Of a DNA stretch of 64,000 nucleotides, positions 8,620 through 16,966 are shown in pieces. The notes under the pieces are model-generated. The model had not been told where the DNA came from, ran no database searches, and saw only the letters and a list, made by a program, of their open reading frames with translations. Source of the DNA: Aquimarina sp. Aq78 (GTDB taxonomy: Bacteria > Bacteroidota > Bacteroidia > Flavobacteriales > Flavobacteriaceae); contig NZ_OMKA01000026.1 in the NCBI RefSeq assembly GCF_900299525.1, positions 434,001 through 498,000 on the forward strand. Reading direction: 5' to 3'. The stretch's first letter is position 1; each line of letters starts with the position of its first letter. Position numbers and translations under genes: made by a program.

Positions 8620-11613
8620 TTGCTTATGCTATTAAAGAAAATTGTAGTAGTTTCTTTTCTATTTTTTGTTGCCATTGGATTTTCACAAAAGAAAGAAACC
8701 ATGAATGCCAGTATGGTAACTACTGCTGCTTATATGCGGGCAATAGAGCCATTGGCAGGAAAAAAATTATTACCTGGCAAACCAAGAGAAGGTAAGATTA
8801 ATCCCAGAAGAACAGATGCAAATAAGATTGTTCCGGGAAAAGGTTTTCCAAAAGGAATGGATCCTTTACTTGCAAAACAAAAGAGCAATCAGATGATGAG
8901 AGCAGGTAAAGCTCCTTCTCTTACATTCGAGACAAATTCTAGCAATAGAGCTCCTTCAGATCCTACAGGAGCTATTGGTCCTAATCATTATGTAAGTGCC
9001 AAAAACTTTGCTTTTGCAATACATGATAGAAGTGGTAATGAGTTAGTTGCTTCGTCATCATTAGCCAATATATTTCCAGGAGAAACTCTTGGAGATCCAA
9101 TTGTCTTTTATGATAGTTTTGCAGATAGATTTGTAATTACTCAGTTTTCTAATACTCCAAATGGATTTTTGGTAGCTGTAGGTCAAGGGCCAGACCCTGT
9201 AAATGATGGATGGTATACGTATAGATTTAATACAGAAGGGTTTCCTGATTATACAAAATTTTCAATTTGGTCCGATGGATACTATGTAACGGCAAATAAA
9301 GATCAAAACTCTGTGCAAACCAGTGAGATTGTGTTTGTAATCGAAAGAGAAAAAATGTTACAGGGAGCAGCAGAAGAAAATGTAAAAATGGTAGGTTTTC
9401 CACTTCCAGGAGCAAGAATAGGAGGGTTTTACAGCCCGGCATCATTTAATGCTTTAGGAAAAACGTTACCTCCCGATGGTGATGCAAGAATTGTTTATTT
9501 TCAGGATGATGAGTGGGAAGGTGTCGATCAGGATATTTTAAAACTATGGAAAATTGATGTAGACTGGGTTTCTCCCAGTCAATCAACAATTGCAGAGGCC
9601 GAAGAGCTTGCGGTAACAATTTTTGACTCTACTTTTGATGGTGGGTCTTTTGGTAACTTACCACAGCCAGGTAGTGATCGAAATATTGATGCATTACAAG
9701 GTGCAGTTATGTTTGCCAGTAATTACAGGCGATTTTGTAATTATAACTCTGTAGTACTTAATCATGTAGTAGATGTAGATGCAGATGCAGATGATGTAGC
9801 AGGAATACGCTGGTATGAACTACGACAAAGTGGAGATGGCCAACCCTGGACAGTATTTCAGGAAGGAACTTATTTTTCTCCCGATGGTAAAAGTGCATGG
9901 TGTGGGAGTATGGCTATGGATGTTTATGGTAATATTGGTATGGGGTATACTACAATGGGTACAACAAGTACTGGGGCAAGTGCAGATAGTTTTGCCTCAA
10001 TTCGATACACCGGTAGACTTGCAGGTGACCCATTAGGAATGATGACTATAGCAGAACAAGATATCAAGATAGGAACCGATATACAACGCGAAGGAGATCC
10101 ACAACGATATGGAGATTATGCACAACTTACCGTAGATCCTGTTGATGATCAAACATTTTGGCACATTGCAGAATATTTTGAAAATACAGGAGACAACTCA
10201 AGAAATGTAGTAGGTGTTTTTAAGGTGGCTGGTACAGTTGCTACAGATGTGGGAGTAGTAAGTATAGATACCCCAGGAAATGATGCTACCTTTACCAATT
10301 CTGAAAACATTACTGTAACCGTTAAGAATTTTGGATCTACAGCTCAAAGTAACATCCAGGTTACATACTCTATTAATGGAGGACCAGTAGTTAATGAGTT
10401 ATTAGCAGGCCCTATAGCTCCGTTAGGAACAGCTTCTTTTTCATTTGCTACCAATGCAGATCTTAGCACAGAAAGAGTATATACGATAACAGCAGAAACT
10501 AATGCAGCGGGAGATACTAATCCAGAAAATGATTGTAGCGAAGTAACACTCAATAATTTATTTCCTATTGATGTAGGAGTAGGAGAATTATTATCCCCTG
10601 CCTCTGATAGTGGAATTACAGCTTCTGAAGAAGCAATTACAGTTACATTGTATAATTTTGGTTCTACTGCGCAAACTAATATTCCGGTTTTTTATACTTT
10701 AAATAATGGAACCAGAATAGAAGAAGTTTTTACAGGCACCTTACAACCACAAGCAGAAGCAAGTTATACATTTACCACTTTGGTAGATATTACAGGAACA
10801 GGAACTTTCGAATTTCAATTAGGAACAGCTTTAGCTACAGATGAGAATACGGGGAATGATATGATTACCCGAACAATAGAAAGAGCGTTTTGTAGACCAA
10901 CAGCAAATTGCGCTCGATTTGAGGACGGAATTAAGTCTTTCGAATTAGCAAATGTTACCAATACTCAAATTACCTGTGATACAGGGTATGAGGATTTCAG
11001 GAATGATTTTACCATCAATTTAAATCGATCCATAGGAAACTATACATTAACCGTACAAACAGGGTTTGCAGATAATAATGGATCAGAGCGAGTATCTATG
11101 TGGATTGATTTTAATGATAATATTGTTTTTGAAGAATCAGAATTGTTGTTAGATAACCAGATTATTGAAGCCGCTAATACAGATCAGGAGTTTACTATAT
11201 CAATTGCTGCCGATGCTGTGTTAGGAAGCCATTTGCTTAGGATTCGTGCAGGTGATGTTAATACCAATAGTGGAGCCCCTCTTAATAATTCCTGTGGTTC
11301 GATGGACTTTGGTACGACCCATGACTATACAGTAGAGTTAGGAGAAAATAAAGAACTAAATACTGGATTGATTGTAATTACAGAACCCGATAATCAATTC
11401 TTGATCACCAAATCAGACTCAGGCCCAGAAACTGAAACGAGACTTTATATTTTTAACATTCTAGGACAGGTTATTGTTTCTAATATAGTGAGAAAAGATG
11501 CCAATGGTAGATTTGTATACGATCTGGATATGTCCTATGCGAGATCAGGAGTCTATTTTGCACGATTTGGTAACAAAAGAAAAGCAGACGCTACGAGGTT
11601 TGTTGTACAATAA
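8620..11613 (+). CDS. Large secreted protein with CARDB-like repeats, GEVED domain and type IX sorting domain
   Basis: A 997-residue extracellular protein. A Sec signal peptide (cleavage near GFSQ, residue 22) is followed by a long N-terminal region (about 110-530) with no enzymatic motif that I recognise. Two tandem CARDB-like beta domains follow, starting near residues 542 and 649; both contain the NFGSTAQ(S/T)NI motif. A GEVED domain (about 754-890, with WIDFNDN) comes next, then a type IX secretion C-terminal sorting domain (about 917-997, with YIFNILGQV and SGVYFARFG). Known role of the last part: export through the type IX system and anchoring at the surface. An alternative start is the ATG at 8626. 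It ends 5 bases before a convergent gene. Confidence 0.88.
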   Translation: MLMLLKKIVVVSFLFFVAIGFSQKKETMNASMVTTAAYMRAIEPLAGKKLLPGKPREGKINPRRTDANKIVPGKGFPKGMDPLLAKQKSNQMMRAGKAPSLTFETNSSNRAPSDPTGAIGPNHYVSAKNFAFAIHDRSGNELVASSSLANIFPGETLGDPIVFYDSFADRFVITQFSNTPNGFLVAVGQGPDPVNDGWYTYRFNTEGFPDYTKFSIWSDGYYVTANKDQNSVQTSEIVFVIEREKMLQGAAEENVKMVGFPLPGARIGGFYSPASFNALGKTLPPDGDARIVYFQDDEWEGVDQDILKLWKIDVDWVSPSQSTIAEAEELAVTIFDSTFDGGSFGNLPQPGSDRNIDALQGAVMFASNYRRFCNYNSVVLNHVVDVDADADDVAGIRWYELRQSGDGQPWTVFQEGTYFSPDGKSAWCGSMAMDVYGNIGMGYTTMGTTSTGASADSFASIRYTGRLAGDPLGMMTIAEQDIKIGTDIQREGDPQRYGDYAQLTVDPVDDQTFWHIAEYFENTGDNSRNVVGVFKVAGTVATDVGVVSIDTPGNDATFTNSENITVTVKNFGSTAQSNIQVTYSINGGPVVNELLAGPIAPLGTASFSFATNADLSTERVYTITAETNAAGDTNPENDCSEVTLNNLFPIDVGVGELLSPASDSGITASEEAITVTLYNFGSTAQTNIPVFYTLNNGTRIEEVFTGTLQPQAEASYTFTTLVDITGTGTFEFQLGTALATDENTGNDMITRTIERAFCRPTANCARFEDGIKSFELANVTNTQITCDTGYEDFRNDFTINLNRSIGNYTLTVQTGFADNNGSERVSMWIDFNDNIVFEESELLLDNQIIEAANTDQEFTISIAADAVLGSHLLRIRAGDVNTNSGAPLNNSCGSMDFGTTHDYTVELGENKELNTGLIVITEPDNQFLITKSDSGPETETRLYIFNILGQVIVSNIVRKDANGRFVYDLDMSYARSGVYFARFGNKRKADATRFVVQ

Positions 11614-11618
11614 TACGT

Positions 11619-11987
11619 TTATTCTTTACGCATATTGATTTCTGTAATAGAAACAGGGCGAGCATTGTTGCATCTACTTGCCATTCTAAGGCTGCCAAAT
11701 TTTACCCAAACATGCTTGGGAACCTCCGCTTTAAAAAACTCACTAAGATTAATAGGATCCAGATTATCTTTATATTCTTCAACATTTAGAATATAAGGAC
11801 ATCCTGCAGATTTACTACTCACTATGATACCTTTGCTAAATCCTTTTTCTACCATTTCTTTTGATGTTATAAGTTGAGTATCACTTTTTGAATCCGAAGT
11901 GTTTTTTGCATCCACTCCTTTTGCGGGAACACAATTATATGTACTAAATAGTAGAAGCAAGCAGGCCATTTTAAGCATGTTTTTCAT
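11619..11987 (-). CDS. Small lipoprotein, function unknown
   Basis: A 122-residue protein from the ATG at 11987. The frame opens further upstream at 12053, but only the later start gives a classical lipoprotein signal: MKNMLKMACLLLLFSTYNC, with the lipobox Cys at residue 19. The mature part has two further cysteines (SAGCPYIL and ASRCNNARP). The phrase HVWVKFGSLRMASRC close to the C-terminus is reminiscent of small secreted flavobacterial proteins of unknown function. No catalytic motif is seen. It converges on the type IX-secreted protein gene with only a 5-base gap. Confidence 0.7.
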   Translation of the reverse strand: MKNMLKMACLLLLFSTYNCVPAKGVDAKNTSDSKSDTQLITSKEMVEKGFSKGIIVSSKSAGCPYILNVEEYKDNLDPINLSEFFKAEVPKHVWVKFGSLRMASRCNNARPVSITEINMRKE

Positions 11988-12134
11988 GATTTGTGGTTGT
12001 TTACTATAAAGATCATAAAAATTTATTAGAATATGATGGGATTTATATGCCAATTTAAATTCATAATAGATGATTAAAATGTATCGATATGACGCTTCAT
12101 TTTTTATTTTTACTAAAATTTAAACCACAATTCA

Positions 12135-12899
12135 ATGAAAATCGTCTCCTATAACGTAAACGGAATTAGAGCAGCAATAAACAAGGGGTTTTTAGAATGG
12201 TTACAACAAACTGACCCCGACGTGATCTGTCTTCAGGAAATAAAAGCAAATAAAGAACAGTTAGATCTCGATCTGTTTTCAGAAGCTGGATATCCATATA
12301 ATTACTGGTACAGTGCTCAGAAAAAAGGATATAGTGGTGTTGCTATTCTATCAAAAACAAAACCTGATCATGTAGAGTATGGTACTGGGATTGATTATAT
12401 GGATTTTGAAGGCCGTAACCTGAGAGCTGATTTTAATGGAGTATCGGTAATGAGTTTATATCTACCCAGTGGGACCAATATGGATCGTTTGGAGCATAAG
12501 CTAAAATATATGGCAGATTTTCAGACCTATATAAATGAATTAAAAAAAGAACATCCCAACCTGGTGATACTAGGAGATTATAACATATGTCATAAAGCAA
12601 TCGATATTCATGATCCGGTACGCAATAAAAAAGTATCAGGATTTTTGCCAGTAGAGCGTGAGTGGATTGGTGATTTTATCGATAGTGGTTTTATAGATTC
12701 TTTTAGGCATTTTAATACAGAACCACATCAATATTCATGGTGGAGTTATAGAGCTAATGCCAGAGCGAATAATAAAGGATGGCGTTTGGATTATGGTATG
12801 GTATCTCAACCCTTACAAGATAATTTAAAAAGAGCCGTTATTCTATCAGAAGCCAAACATAGTGACCACTGCCCTATTGTAGTCGAATTAGATGTGTAG
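12135..12899 (+). CDS. xth: Exodeoxyribonuclease III / AP endonuclease
   Basis: A 254-residue base-excision repair enzyme of the EEP superfamily that cleaves DNA at abasic sites and trims 3' ends. Visible residues include Asn7 and Asn9 in SYNVNGIR, the metal ligand Glu35 in CLQEIKA, Asp148 and Asn150 in LGDYNICH, and the C-terminal SDHCPIV motif with the catalytic His. The segment WSYRANARANNKGWRLDY is typical of ExoA/Xth. Length and motifs match the bacterial family in full. No signal peptide is present. It stands alone between short intergenic regions. Confidence 0.96.
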   Translation: MKIVSYNVNGIRAAINKGFLEWLQQTDPDVICLQEIKANKEQLDLDLFSEAGYPYNYWYSAQKKGYSGVAILSKTKPDHVEYGTGIDYMDFEGRNLRADFNGVSVMSLYLPSGTNMDRLEHKLKYMADFQTYINELKKEHPNLVILGDYNICHKAIDIHDPVRNKKVSGFLPVEREWIGDFIDSGFIDSFRHFNTEPHQYSWWSYRANARANNKGWRLDYGMVSQPLQDNLKRAVILSEAKHSDHCPIVVELDV

Positions 12900-12973
12900 A
12901 TTTTGTTGACGAGATTAAACAATATCGAAACAATGTAATATTACTAAATCTAAGTAGTCTATTGAATAAAGAC

Positions 12974-13016
12974 CGTCAATTCGAATGCTGCGTTTTCAGG
13001 CGCGGTGTATCGAGAA
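12974..13016. repeat. REP-like intergenic element, copy 1
   Basis: A 43-base element in the xth-ompA spacer. It opens with CGTCAATTCGAATG (12974-12987) and closes with TGTATCGAGAA (13006-13016). A related element at 16276-16324 has the same layout and the identical closing 11-mer. Both are richer in G+C than the surrounding spacer. I infer a dispersed extragenic repeat; only two copies are visible in this window. Confidence 0.45.
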
Positions 13017-13074
13017 TAAGTTTTTTGAATGTAAATAGAAACGTAAAAAAGAACAACCCCATAAACAACATAAA

Positions 13075-14034
13075 ATGATAAAAAGAATCGTATCTGTTAT
13101 ACTTGTTGGTACTCTTATGACTTCTTGTGTTTCTTCTAAAGTATACAAAGAATTAGAAAGCAAGTATGCCCGACTGAAGCGAGAAAATCGTAAAACCAAA
13201 GATGAACTAGCAGCTTTAGAAAAAACAAGTGATGCCACTAGAAAAGCACTAGAACAATTAGATGCCGAATATCAAAAGGTTAAAGCCGAAAGAGATGATT
13301 TGCAAGGAAAGTATAATGCTGCACAAGCCAATTATGAAAACTTAAAAGATTCGTACGATGCATTAGAGAAAAACAGCTCGGCAGCTATTGCAGCAAATAG
13401 CAGAAAAAATAGAGAACTGCTAAAACAACTGGAAGAAAAAGAAAGAGCGCTGGCCGAAGAACGTAATCGTTTGGATGCATTACAGAGAGATCTGGCTTCT
13501 CGTTCTAAACGAGTGGATGAATTGGAAGGATTGATTGCCGCCAAAGATGCCAAAATGCAGGCACTTAAAAATGCAATATCCAAAGCACTACGAAATTTTG
13601 AAGGTAAAGGCCTCACCGTAGAAGAGCGTAATGGTAAAGTCTATATCTCTATGGAAAACAAACTACTATTCGAATCTGGTAGTTGGGCTGTGGGCGCCCA
13701 AGGACAAAAAGCGGTAAAACAATTAGGGAGAGTATTGGGTGATAATACCGATATCGCTGTTTTGATAGAAGGGCATACCGATAATGTACCATATACAGGA
13801 AATGGGCAACTATCTGGTAACTGGGATTTGTCTACCAAGAGAGCCACTGCCATTGTAAATATTTTGTTGCAAAACCAGAAAATTGACCCGCAAAACATTA
13901 CTGCAGCCGGTAGAGGTGAGTTTGCTCCTGTAGCTTCTAATGATACTAGTACAGGAAAAAGTAAAAACAGAAGAATAGAAGTGATCCTAACTCCAAAATT
14001 GGATGAAATCACTAAACTATTGAATGATATATAA
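13075..14034 (+). CDS. OmpA-family peptidoglycan-binding lipoprotein
   Basis: A 319-residue outer-membrane lipoprotein. The signal peptide MIKRIVSVILVGTLMTSC ends in a lipobox Cys18. It is followed by a long charged coiled coil (about 25-175, rich in ELEEKERALAEERNRL-type heptads) and a C-terminal OmpA domain (about 195-315). In that domain the peptidoglycan-binding signature reads EGHTDNVPYTGNG, followed by NWDLSTKRATAIVN and the terminal NRRIEVILTPK. The domain binds diaminopimelate in the cell wall in known homologues. The coiled coil probably spans the periplasm. It is followed by a strong bidirectional terminator. Confidence 0.92.
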   Translation: MIKRIVSVILVGTLMTSCVSSKVYKELESKYARLKRENRKTKDELAALEKTSDATRKALEQLDAEYQKVKAERDDLQGKYNAAQANYENLKDSYDALEKNSSAAIAANSRKNRELLKQLEEKERALAEERNRLDALQRDLASRSKRVDELEGLIAAKDAKMQALKNAISKALRNFEGKGLTVEERNGKVYISMENKLLFESGSWAVGAQGQKAVKQLGRVLGDNTDIAVLIEGHTDNVPYTGNGQLSGNWDLSTKRATAIVNILLQNQKIDPQNITAAGRGEFAPVASNDTSTGKSKNRRIEVILTPKLDEITKLLNDI

Positions 14035-14050
14035 GAAGTAATTGAATATA

Positions 14051-14079
14051 AAAAGAGCGACACATTGTGTCGCTCTTTT
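14051..14079. terminator. Bidirectional terminator between ompA-like gene and 14107-14511
   Basis: A perfect 14-bp palindrome around a single central base: AAAAGAGCGACACA at 14051-14064 and its complement at 14066-14079. The A/T tails on both sides let it serve both convergent genes. Confidence 0.9.
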
Positions 14080-14106
14080 CTTATCTATCCTATTGGAGAG
14101 ATTATA

Positions 14107-14511
14107 TTATAGACCATTTAGTATGTCTTCAACTTCTTTTCTATTGTTAGTCTTAGAGCTTTCCTTGACACGCTTTAACACTTCAAAAAATTTATTTACT
14201 ACTTTGTTAGCTAATAACTGGTCAGTTAATGCTATTTCTTTGCCTTTAGAAGTAAGTAACGTAAGGCTATATGCCTCAATAGATATACCTTCTATTCTTT
14301 TCTTTGCCAAAGAGGTCGTTCCAGTCTTTTTTACAATAGAAATCACATTACCATGAGCAATAACTTTATTATCGGTAAATTCTGAAACATCTTTAGCTAG
14401 AGGATATAACTCATCACTAAAGAGATCACTAAGCTCCTTGCTGTTTTTTTGTTGAGCTTGAGTTGCAATTCCTGCGCATAGTACAAATGCAAGTAAAAAT
14501 AATTTTTTCAT
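14107..14511 (-). CDS. Small secreted protein, function unknown
   Basis: A 134-residue protein with a Sec signal peptide (MKKLFLLAFVLCAGIATQAQ, cleavage near residue 20). The mature part is mostly helical in composition, charged, and has no cysteine or recognised motif (for example SDLFSDELYPLAKDVSEF). I do not recognise a family. It converges on the OmpA-like lipoprotein gene and shares its bidirectional terminator. The start is the only ATG that gives a signal peptide. Confidence 0.7.
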   Translation of the reverse strand: MKKLFLLAFVLCAGIATQAQQKNSKELSDLFSDELYPLAKDVSEFTDNKVIAHGNVISIVKKTGTTSLAKKRIEGISIEAYSLTLLTSKGKEIALTDQLLANKVVNKFFEVLKRVKESSKTNNRKEVEDILNGL

Positions 14512-14813
14512 AGTGTTTGGGTGTTAAAATAATGTATTATAGTTTATAGGTTAATTACACCGGTTATCAGAACGTGATAAAATTTATTTTATTGTTAAAA
14601 TAACCTTAAAAATTGCCTCAAAATAGGTAATTTATTTGATAAAAACCAAAAAGCGTGCCACGGATTTAATAAACAAAAATAAAATCCTTATTTATGCATA
14701 TAGTGAAAAAGCATACTGTTTTTATATAAAAGTATAAAAATAAGGAAAGCAGATAACAAAAGGACGTTGCCAGACGTTTATTATACCCAAATTAATTTAA
14801 AACTATAGAACAA
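14512..14813. other. Gene-free AT-rich spacer
   Basis: A 302-base spacer between two divergent small secreted protein genes. I see no ORF or exact promoter consensus. A short inverted repeat, TTATCA at 14574-14579 and TGATAA at 14585-14590, is the only notable structure. Confidence 0.5.
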
Positions 14814-15320
14814 ATGAAGAGGCTCCCCATTTTTATAATATTAATAGTATCCGTGATTAAAGGAGTAAGCCAGGAAAGCGAAGAAGGGTACCAGAATGAA
14901 GAAGAAATACAAAGTGAAGAAGAGGTGCAGGAGGATGAAAAAGAAGAAAACAACCACTTTGATATCTATGCATATTTTAATTTCACCAATGATGAATATT
15001 CTAATGCCTTGGATAAGGTGAGTGATATGGATCCAGAAGATCAAAATGTCCTATATACGTTGGTAGTAGAAGTCCAAAAAGATAACGTATTAAAAGATCG
15101 CTTGTTCGGGGAGTTGATCGCAAAACCCAAAAAAAAGAATCCTTTCAGAGGCAAAGACAGTCCAGGATTTACCTGTATCCTACGTGGTCTTATAGAAAAC
15201 CAAACAATATATAATGAGGTTATTAAAGACGGAGGCTCTGAGGATCGAGCCAGAAATGTCGCAGCCCTTGCCGAAAGAACAGTACGGAGAAAATGTGGTA
15301 TCGCCAAAAAAAGTGAATAA
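14814..15320 (+). CDS. Small secreted acidic protein, function unknown
   Basis: A 168-residue protein with an N-terminal signal peptide (MKRLPIFIILIVSVIKGVSQ). The first part of the mature chain is a low-complexity acidic stretch (about 21-47) with repeated EEE(I/V)QSEE-type units. A globular region follows, with two cysteines (FTCILRG and RRKCGIA), so a single disulfide is possible. I do not recognise a domain. Its neighbours give no functional hint. The acidic linker suggests a periplasmic or surface tether. Confidence 0.65.
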   Translation: MKRLPIFIILIVSVIKGVSQESEEGYQNEEEIQSEEEVQEDEKEENNHFDIYAYFNFTNDEYSNALDKVSDMDPEDQNVLYTLVVEVQKDNVLKDRLFGELIAKPKKKNPFRGKDSPGFTCILRGLIENQTIYNEVIKDGGSEDRARNVAALAERTVRRKCGIAKKSE

Positions 15321-15533
15321 GCCATAACACGAACTGTTTCTATATTCCAGTAAATTCGGGTCACAGACGGTATAAATCAATATTTTGACGAAAAACATAA
15401 CTTCTCCTGCTACTCCAGGTTTAATTTTACCATAAGGAGTTCGGCAATATAAGGATAGTAATTTGATTATTAGGAGGTTTAGAATATTATAGTATCTTTA
15501 AAATACCTTAAATCTATAAATACCTACATAATT

Positions 15534-16214
15534 ATGTTTATTATCTTCGGAACAAGAGGACTAAAACACACGGTGAGTGAAAGTCCTGTTTTATCAAATT
15601 CATGCCCAAATTGTAATAATGGAAATCTCGTAAATAAGCTCTATCGCAGATGGTTTACTTTGTTTTTTATTCCCATGATCCCATTGGATGTAGTAGATCG
15701 GTTTTATCAATGTGACAGCTGTAAAAGTGCCTATAACGAAAGTGTAAAAACGATTTTACAACGCTCTCAGGATGAGATTAACGAGAATCAAAAACGGGCA
15801 AAATTAGTATTTGCCAAAGCGCTTATAGCTTCGATGACGCATATGTCGATTATCGATGGAGATTTTGCTGCAGAAGAAGAGCGCGAAATTATGGATGCTA
15901 TAGAAGGATTACCAGAAATGAAAGAAGAATTAATGGCAATACATCAAAATATAAAAGCAACTGGTAACCAGGATAACCAGGTCTTTAATTTTCTTAATGA
16001 AGCACGAAATGAACTATCATCAGAAGCGCTAATTAATATTTTGGCACAAGCAGCTGTAGTACTATTGGCAGATGGAGCTATCGAAAAAGAAGAAGAGAAC
16101 CTTATGAAAGAATATCTTATCGCTTGTGGATTACCAAAAGAGATGTATCAGACATTGATTGATAAACTAATGCAAAAAGACATGACCAAGATTAAAAAAG
16201 AACAATTGAATTAA
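15534..16214 (+). CDS. Zinc-ribbon plus TerB-like domain protein
   Basis: A 226-residue cytoplasmic protein. The N-terminal zinc ribbon has CPNCNNG (about residue 24) and CDSC (about 63), enclosing a hydrophobic FTLFFIPMIPLDV stretch; this is the zinc-ribbon form often found fused to membrane or TerB domains. The C-terminal half (about 95-215) has the all-helical TerB pattern, with two copies of the acidic loop seen in tellurite-resistance TerB: SIIDGDFAAEEEREIM and LLADGAIEKEEENLM. The TerB fold is known to bind metal ions in stress-response systems. No other ter genes lie nearby, so a tellurite role is not supported here. Confidence 0.78.
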   Translation: MFIIFGTRGLKHTVSESPVLSNSCPNCNNGNLVNKLYRRWFTLFFIPMIPLDVVDRFYQCDSCKSAYNESVKTILQRSQDEINENQKRAKLVFAKALIASMTHMSIIDGDFAAEEEREIMDAIEGLPEMKEELMAIHQNIKATGNQDNQVFNFLNEARNELSSEALINILAQAAVVLLADGAIEKEEENLMKEYLIACGLPKEMYQTLIDKLMQKDMTKIKKEQLN

Positions 16215-16275
16215 GGCTTCTGATAATTTTTTATCTAGCGTTGGTATTTGGCGTAAGCTTAATCAATAGAATATT

Positions 16276-16324
16276 GTCTGATCGAGTGTTTTGTGAAACA
16301 TAGTGAAGCAAAATGTATCGAGAA
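16276..16324. repeat. REP-like intergenic element, copy 2
   Basis: A 49-base element opening with GTCTGATCGAGTG (16276-16288) and closing with TGTATCGAGAA (16314-16324). The closing 11-mer is identical to that of the element at 12974-13016, and the opening is similar. It lies 62 bases after the TerB-like gene. It is probably a dispersed extragenic repeat. Confidence 0.45.
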
Positions 16325-16445
16325 CCAATGTGAGTTCAGGTGTTTTTTATGGGATAGTTTCTTGATGCTTTTTTAAGACGATACAACCTTTCACAATAAG
16401 GGGATACCCCCTTGTTGACATGGGGAAGACCCTATCAAAAGGTGG

Positions 16446-16635
16446 TTCGAGCTGATATTTTAATACTTCGAGGGATGATAACGACTCTTCGAAGTGATAC
16501 ATTCAGGCTTCGAGCTGATGTTATATGGCATAAAGGGCTTGAGAGGAAGGGTAAAAGTGATAATTTTTGGGGTTCGAGGCCATAAAGGGAGCCTTCGAAG
16601 GACCTCAGTAACGCTTCGAAGGGTGTTGCAAAGGG
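16446..16635. repeat. Degenerate array phased at 21 bp around TTCGA
   Basis: The pentamer TTCGA starts at 16446, 16467, 16488 and 16509, then at 16573, 16594 and 16615. Within each block the steps are exactly 21 bases; the gap between blocks is 64 bases (three units plus one). Units of the first block follow TTCGARSTGATA (three of four closely); those of the second follow TTCGARGG. The rest of each unit is poorly conserved. The plus strand has stops in the frames examined, and the open minus frame gives no recognisable protein. The stretch is richer in G+C than its flanks. The 704-base spacer 16215-16918 holds this array, a REP-like element, a promoter and a leader hairpin. Confidence 0.7.
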
Positions 16636-16807
16636 GTATCGCCCTAAGTTTATAACTGGTTGGTGCACATATGCCTGTCACCCTGAGTCTGACAAGAAAT
16701 TTTAAATCTTCCCTTTTTCTGGAAAATCACATATTATAAAGTAGACGCTACATCAAATCTGTTCATAAGCAAGAATAAAAAGTGAATACTAAAACGATAT
16801 AAACCTA

Positions 16808-16815
16808 TATCTTTG
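16808..16815 (+). promoter_or_regulatory. -7 promoter box upstream of the TPR-CHAT gene (TATCTTTG)
   Basis: An exact TAnnTTTG match 151 bases before the ATG at 16967. It implies a leader of about 145 nt that contains the terminator-like hairpin at 16833-16880. Confidence 0.55.
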
Positions 16816-16832
16816 TTATCAATCCTACCCAA

Positions 16833-16880
16833 AGATCATCTAAAGAGGAGCATACTTTTATTAGATGATCTATTTTTTAG
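16833..16880 (+). promoter_or_regulatory. Attenuator-like hairpin in the TPR-CHAT leader
   Basis: A perfect 11-bp stem (AGATCATCTAA at 16833-16843 with TTAGATGATCT at 16861-16871) and a 17-base loop are followed by ATTTTTTAG. This has the form of an intrinsic terminator but lies between the promoter and the start codon. A second structure, around the palindrome CTCTTTAAAGAG, lies just downstream (about 16882-16916). Confidence 0.55.
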
Positions 16881-16966
16881 AACAGTACACTTCTCTTTAA
16901 AGAGATATAACACTGTATGTGATAAAATATAAAACTATAATTTCGTTTATTGATCAAAGCTCTCTT

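Noticed and set aside
13332..14063. Two minus-strand ORFs (94 and 140 codons) under the OmpA-like gene
   Set aside because: Ser/Leu-rich antisense shadows of the coiled coil and OmpA domain.
15534..16214. Tellurite-resistance locus, because of the TerB-like domain
   Set aside because: No terA, terC, terD or terZ gene is nearby; TerB-like domains with zinc ribbons occur widely without tellurite resistance.
16435..16681. Minus-strand ORFs of 77 and 73 codons across the 21-bp array
   Set aside because: Two overlapping frames are open only because of the repeat; neither gives a recognisable protein, and the 21-bp unit drifts without respect for codon positions.
16215..16966. CRISPR array, because of regularly spaced short repeats
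   Set aside because: The repeated part is only about 5-12 bases of a 21-base unit, with no spacer-repeat alternation of CRISPR size and no cas genes.
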